A DNA stretch of 10,435 nucleotides from Auxenochlorella pyrenoidosa (taxonomy: Eukaryota; Chlorophyta; Trebouxiophyceae; Chlorellales; Chlorellaceae): NCBI GenBank assembly GCA_001430745.1, contig KQ481942.1, forward strand, positions 176,025 through 186,459. The letters are read 5' to 3'. Below the pieces are notes generated by a model. It searched no databases. It saw only the letters and a list, made by a program, of their open reading frames with translations, and had not been told where the DNA came from. The position numbers were made by a program, and so were the translations under genes. How positions within the stretch are numbered: position 1 is the stretch's first letter; the number at the start of each line of letters is the position of its first letter. Shown here piece by piece: positions 6,204-10,435 of this stretch.

Positions 6204-9200
6204 TTAGTCTGGCCGGCCCAGAGCAGCTGCATCGGGGCCCCCACCCGCAGGCCGCTGCCCTGCCCCTCGGCCCGCCGCGCCCTTGCCGCTGCCATCGCTG
6301 CTGCCGCGCCCGCGCCGCCCGCCGCAACCCGGCAGGGCCGCGCAGCAGGCCCCCAGGCTGGACGCCCTCCTGCTCGCGGCGGCTGCCTGGTGCCGCTGCG
6401 AGTCTGGCGCCTCTGCGGGCACGGGCGGCCGCTTAGGGTCCTTCAAGCTGTCCAGGTCCATGTGTCGCAGCGCCAGCGCGGCGCCCAGGTCCAGCGCCGC
6501 CGACAGCGCTGCCACGCCCTGCGCCCCGCCCGCAAAGGCCTTGCTCTCCACAAACTGCGGGTCAGCAGGGGGAAGGGCGGTGTGGGTGTGTGTGGAGGTG
6601 GGTGGGTAAGTGGGTGGGCATCGTGCAGCCTGGATGGGCAAGGCGGGGGGGGTGCCTGCAGACTGCATGCATGCTGTGGTCATCACGATGCAACCTGCGT
6701 TAGGCCGGCACCCAGGGTGGGCGGTGGAAGGCTGGGCGCCATTTGAGAGGCACCAATCAAGAGGACCAGTCCAGGGGCTGGCGCTCTTTTCTGCTCTGGC
6801 CCCAGCACCGCTCCTGCCAGCGCCCTGGGCACACAGTGCCGCCGCTGCCCTGCCGGGCGTGCCCTCCCGGGCGCTCGCCTGGAAGACCGCCGCCAGCGAC
6901 TGCGCGTAGCTGCCCTAACCCCCCACCCCAACCCTGATCCTCCAAACACAAAGACACACACAGAGCTTGCCTGCGCCCTGAAGACTGCTGCAAGCGACAG
7001 CGCGTAGCTGGCGGTCATGTGGTCCTTGGCGCGCGTGCCCCGCTCCATCACAGACAGCTCAAAGTAGGAGGGGCTGCGGGGGGATGGGGAGGTTGAGAGA
7101 GCTCAGAGTAGGAGGGCCTGCAGGGGGTATCGGGTGGGGGCTGGGAGCCGAGGGCGCGGCTTTGGCCTGCTAGCGTGTGCGCCAGCTTTCATAAACGGTC
7201 GTAGAATGTCGCTACAGCATCCGCTCGGCAACTGCAGGCCGCCAGGCGGTGGGGCGCAAGCGGGCTGGGGGCACAGCAGGGAGCCTGTTGCCGAGCCCTC
7301 ACCGCAGGATGAGGTTACCGGAGGCATCGATGGTGACCCGCTTGCCCGACCGCTTGAAGCCCCACTGCGGGGCAAGGGGGCGGGGCGGGATGGGGTGGTG
7401 GGGGGTGGTGGGGGGTGGGGTGGTGGGGGGGGGGGCGCGGCAGGCATCCATGGGCTGGGGGCCGGGCTCGGGGGCGGGACATGGGGGCGGGCAGGGCGGG
7501 GCGGGACGTGCAGCAGTGCCTCAGCAACGGCCACGGCCATGCCCGCTGCCTGCATGCCCACCGACTCCTGCCACGCCGCCGCCGCTGCTGCAAGGCTGGG
7601 AGCGCCCGGTCCGGCGACTTTCCCACACATGCAGGCAACGCGAGGGCGGCACACCTTGGGTATCCATGGGATGGGGTCCATGCCATTCTGCGACACACAA
7701 AGGCAGCATAGCAGCTCAGCACGAGTAAGCGAGCGCAGTACGAGCGCCCGCGTGTGCATGAAACATGCCCTCCAGCCAGGCAACCACGGGCCCACATGCG
7801 TAGCAATGCCTTCATAGAGCCGCACCTCAGCAATACAGGTGCACAAGTGCATGCAGCAAGCGACGCAATGGCGGCGGCGCAGCGTCTCAGGAGCGACTTG
7901 CCAGCATGGCCCAGGTGTCAGGCACCATCTCCTCCTGCTCGTGTGCAAAGGCGCTATTCCCGACCTGCTTGCACGGGCCATGGCTGGCAAAGATTCAGCA
8001 AAGAACAGGAGCCATGTGGAGCCAAGGCCAGGGCCCATGGCAGGCAGGGTGCGCGGCCACGGCGCTGCCAGGCAGCACCTGCGGCGAATGCAGGAAGCGC
8101 GCTGCCTCGGCTGGCGTTTCAACTGCCGCGTCCAAGCAGCTAAAGCAAGAGAGTGACAGCTGGCGGAGCGACTCGCCCGCGGCGCCCCCAGGGTGTACAC
8201 AGTCAGGCGGCTGGCAGGGAACTGCTGCGCAATCTCTCGGGACGCCAGCACCGCCAGCGCGCCGCCCAGTGAGTGCCCTGCGGTGGCAACAGTGAGAAAA
8301 CAAGCCCTGGGCGTGTCGGATGAGCAATTGCATGCAGCAGCTGGGCGTGTGCGGGGCAGCCAACGCATGTCCCTTGGCCCAGCGGGTGGTCATGCCCTGC
8401 ATGCTAGGATGCAGCAGCAGGCTAATCGTTTTACTTCAGCCCCGTCGAGTCACGCCTGTGATCCAGATCCGCAGTGGTGGGGAGCCCTCGGGCCGTGCGC
8501 CATCCAGCGCGCGCAGCCGCGCCAGCACCTTTTCGTTGAAGCCGGCATGCAGCCAGGCGGTGGCAAAACCCGCGTGCGCCTGCAGCGGCGGCCAGGGGCA
8601 GGTGCCAGGGGCTTTTGCATGCGAGCCCCCGGCTCGGACTGGCAGACAGGTCGCGCTGCCTACAACTGCCCCGTGCCGAGCAGTGTGCGAGGAATACATG
8701 CCTGAATCAGCTGGGGAGGCTGCGGGAGCCACTCAGCTGCCACCGCAGCACCCTGGATTGAGCATCTGTTCAACCTCTCGCAGTGACGGCGGACAGCATT
8801 GGCCAGGGGGTGCTGGCCACCGCAAGTCCTGCCCCTTTTGGGAAGAGCAGCGGGCACCCGCCGAGAGCGGGCTGCAGAAGTGGCACGCACCTTGACCACA
8901 CGGCCGCGGTAGCGGTGGACAGGAACAAGACCCCGAGGGTAGCACACCGCATACGCCTTGATGTCTGTCAGCACGTTCTCCAACGATGCGGTGCCTCTGC
9001 ATGGGGTGGCCATGCACGCAGGCGATTCGCCAGTCGACTGCTGGCAGCACGGGGCACGAGCCAGAGGCACCAGGCAGCGCTACGCGGTCGGGGCGTCTGT
9101 GTGCTGGCAAGCAGGTGGCAGACCGGCACCTGAAGGCCACCACGGCTTGCGAGTCGCTCCAGCCTGCACGTGTGGCCGCGCCAGCAGGCAGGCATTGGCA

Positions 9201-10435
9201 TGCGGTAAGTTGTTCGTAAACTCACACAGGAGGCAGGGCTGGCAGGCTACTCACTGCTGGCGCATGCGCACTGTGGCCGCCCACCATATGCGCCCGGCTG
9301 CAGCACCCACCTATCACGCAGTGTGTGTCGGTGGTGTCATCCCACACAGAGTCCCAGCGGTCCAGGTCAAACAAGGACAGTGCTGCGCAGGGGTGGGGTG
9401 GGGTGGGGGGTGGGAGGTGGGTGGGGGGTTGAGGGGCTGAAGGGTTTGGAAGTGGGAGTGGGTGGGGTGGGGGAAAAGGGGCCCGGGACCGGGTTCGTCA
9501 GACATCAGGCAGAGCTTGGGCGCCTGCCACCCGGGCCCAGAGCCGAAGCCTCCAAGGCTTCCACAACAGGTTGTGCGTCTCGGCTGTAGTGGGGACACTG
9601 CCCCATGGCGGGTGCTGGCCTAGGCCGCACCATGCGCCGCGTTGACGTGCTCATTGTCCAGCGCCTCCTCTGAACGGTACGCCAGGCGGGCCCAGTAGAA
9701 GAGCCGCACCGCTGCAGGCGGGGCATGCATGGCACGCAGAGCGCTCGCTGAGAGAAGACGGCAGGCACTGAGGGGCAGCTGCGCTCTGCAGCAGCAGAAC
9801 CTTTGCATTCCCTGCTGGCACGGCGCTGCGCAAAGCCTGTTTCATGCACCACAACGGCTGGACGCCACACGCCCAGCCTTGCCCTCCCCCACCGCCGAGC
9901 TGATGCAGCAGGGGCCTGGCAGAGCGCCTATAGGCCTAAAGGCCATGCCCACCTGTTTCCATGCAGAACATGGGCTCCTGTCGCAGCTGCTCGGCAGCTG
10001 CTGCGGCGCTGGGCACGCCAATCGCCTTGGCCAGCCCTGCCATCGCCTTGGCAGGCAGGTACGCCACAGCCCCGGTCACTGCAGCCTCTGCCTGCAGCGG
10101 GTGGGCAAGCAACTGACACATGAACCCAGGCAGGTCCAGGGCGCGGGCACCTTGCAAGCCCGGGCGGCACAGGTCAAGCAGTTCTTGGCAGGTGGCAGGT
10201 GGCAGGCAGCCTGCGAGTCCCCACCCCCGAGCCCGAGCACGCCAGCAGCTGCATGTAGCTGCACCGCACCTTTTCCCCGCCAGTCATGGGTCCTTCTGGC
10301 TGCGTTCCGGCTGGCTGCCCCTCGGCTTGGTAGGCAGCCAGGCGTTGGTCGCGGCGGCGGAGGTCGGCGGGCATGCCCGCCCGCGTCCAGCTGAACTCTT
10401 GCAGGAACTCCTGCGGTTGTAGAGAGAGTGTGTGT
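6204..10435 (-). CDS. Class 3 (fungal-type) lipase, alpha/beta hydrolase; 5' end outside window
   Basis: Predicted serine hydrolase of acyl-glycerols or polar lipids; substrate unknown. Exons: 10410-10270, 10091-9953, 9711-9631, 9382-9311, 9163-9130, 8996-8891, 8579-8456, 8277-8177, 7964-7902, 7687-7655, 7364-7303, 7073-6971, (6914-6879 optional), 6554-6204. All join in phase. Numbering from the first visible exon: AVVAFRGT (oxyanion region) at 151-158, GHSLGGA with nucleophile S235, TLGAPR|VGN at 261-269, catalytic Asp likely D291 in NGMDPIPWIPK, catalytic His likely H337 in RAKDHM. The C-terminal 60 residues are Gly/Ala/Arg-rich. The visible part starts at an acceptor (ACCGCAG, 10411), so the N-terminus, including any transit or signal peptide, is missing. 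The first junction is least certain: 10092-10166 could also be read as coding (open, but out of phase with the first exon). Confidence 0.93.
6879..6911 (-). repeat. Duplicated exon-end segment, copy 2 (SYAQSLAAVFQ), possible cassette exon
   Basis: Nearly repeats copy 1 in DNA and protein. It is preceded by GGTTAG|GGC (acceptor at 6915) and followed by CAG|GCGAGC. As an exon, 6914-6879 is 36 nt, so 12 residues could be added or skipped without changing frame. The implied intron from copy 1 is only 56 nt and lacks a pyrimidine tract, so it may instead be intronic debris of a duplication. Confidence 0.45.
6971..7009 (-). repeat. Duplicated exon-end segment, copy 1 (SYALSLAAVFRAQ)
   Basis: Last 39 nt of the exon carrying the catalytic His. 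Its beginning is repeated, with few changes, at 6879-6911. The exon seems to end CAG|GCAAGC, another GC donor. A GT at 6958 (TCT|GTGTGT), 12 nt downstream, is also in phase 0. Confidence 0.75.
7376..7435 (+). repeat. G-rich low-complexity tract in a lipase intron
   Basis: Runs of 3-10 G separated by single T, A or C bases on the plus strand. In the minus-strand transcript it is the C-rich tract just ahead of the acceptor at 7365. It can form G-quadruplexes on the template strand. Confidence 0.85.
7688..7901 (-). other. GC-AG intron with consensus GCAAGT donor
   Basis: The exon ends GCCATGCTG and the intron starts GCAAGT, the best form of GC donor; it ends TGTGTCGCAG. Joining gives WAMLNGMDPIPWIPK, which carries the likely catalytic Asp. 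The GT three bases downstream of the donor does not keep the frame. Confidence 0.85.
7965..8176 (-). other. GC-AG intron splitting the PR|VGN motif
   Basis: The exon ends GCGCCGCGG and the intron begins GCGAGT; it ends GCAAGCAG before GTCGGGAATAGC. The junction reads TLGAPR|VGNSAFA, the conserved lipase motif. Using GT at 8172 instead gives an in-frame stop a few codons later. Confidence 0.85.
8278..8455 (-). other. GC-AG intron before the GHSLGG nucleophile exon
   Basis: The exon ends ...ATCACAG and the intron starts GCGTGA; it ends CCACCGCAG. Joining gives WITGHSLGG with the catalytic serine in place. The nearest GT, two bases downstream, would put the next exon out of frame, so the GC donor is needed by the protein sequence. 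Confidence 0.85.
9390..9481 (+). repeat. G-rich low-complexity tract in a lipase intron
   Basis: Many GGGG/GGGTGGGG units on the plus strand, within the intron 9630-9383. In the transcript it is the pyrimidine tract before the CTGCGCAG acceptor. It has the same character as the tract at 7376-7435 but does not look like a copy of it. Confidence 0.85.

Noticed and set aside
6078..6746. 222-codon plus-strand open frame, and 9729-10394 (221 codons)
   Set aside because: Both overlap well-supported lipase exons and introns in antisense and show only low-complexity Arg/Ala/Pro/Cys composition.
1..10435. CRISPR array, phage, insertion sequence or bacterial operon
   Set aside because: There are no regularly spaced repeats, transposase-like frames or Shine-Dalgarno-led gene strings. 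Both genes are clearly eukaryotic and intron-rich.

Overview
The window is GC-rich and looks like nuclear DNA of a green alga, most likely a Chlorella-like chlorophyte. The evidence is the density of short spliceosomal introns, the Ala/Gln-rich low-complexity coding stretches, the CTG-trinucleotide bias and a TGTAA motif of the chlorophyte poly(A) type. The lineage is an inference; no marker gene is present. Two multi-exon genes lie head-to-tail on the minus strand. They are separated by about 1.5 kb that has no convincing protein gene but does contain structured plus-strand sequence.

Positions 1-4701 (minus) hold a ubiquitin-specific protease, 3'-truncated by the window edge. Nine exons join in one continuous frame of 1029 codons. 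They carry the Cys box, the DAHEL box, a CxxC...CxxC zinc-ribbon pair and the His box. Three ubiquitin-interacting motifs sit in a long insertion inside the catalytic domain, the layout known from animal USP37. Only the last strand and third catalytic residue lie beyond the window.

Positions 4702-6203 form the inter-gene region. It has two related elements of about 85-93 nt (5346-5430 and 5496-5588) that share blocks resembling C/D-box snoRNA boxes. It also has a 99-nt imperfect hairpin (5716-5814), whose G-U pairs make the plus strand the better-folding one, followed by a TGTAA motif at 5899. Together these suggest a plus-strand non-coding transcription unit, so far undemonstrated.

Positions 6204-10435 (minus) hold a class 3 (fungal-type) lipase, 5'-truncated by the window edge. 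At least 13 exons can be joined in frame. They give the FRGT oxyanion segment, the GHSLGGA nucleophile elbow, the PRVGN motif, and candidate catalytic Asp and His. Three consecutive introns use GC rather than GT donors, and the 3' end of a later exon is imperfectly duplicated next to another pair of GC-type donors.

The two protein genes have unrelated biochemistry (ubiquitin removal; lipid ester hydrolysis). Nothing suggests a shared pathway.
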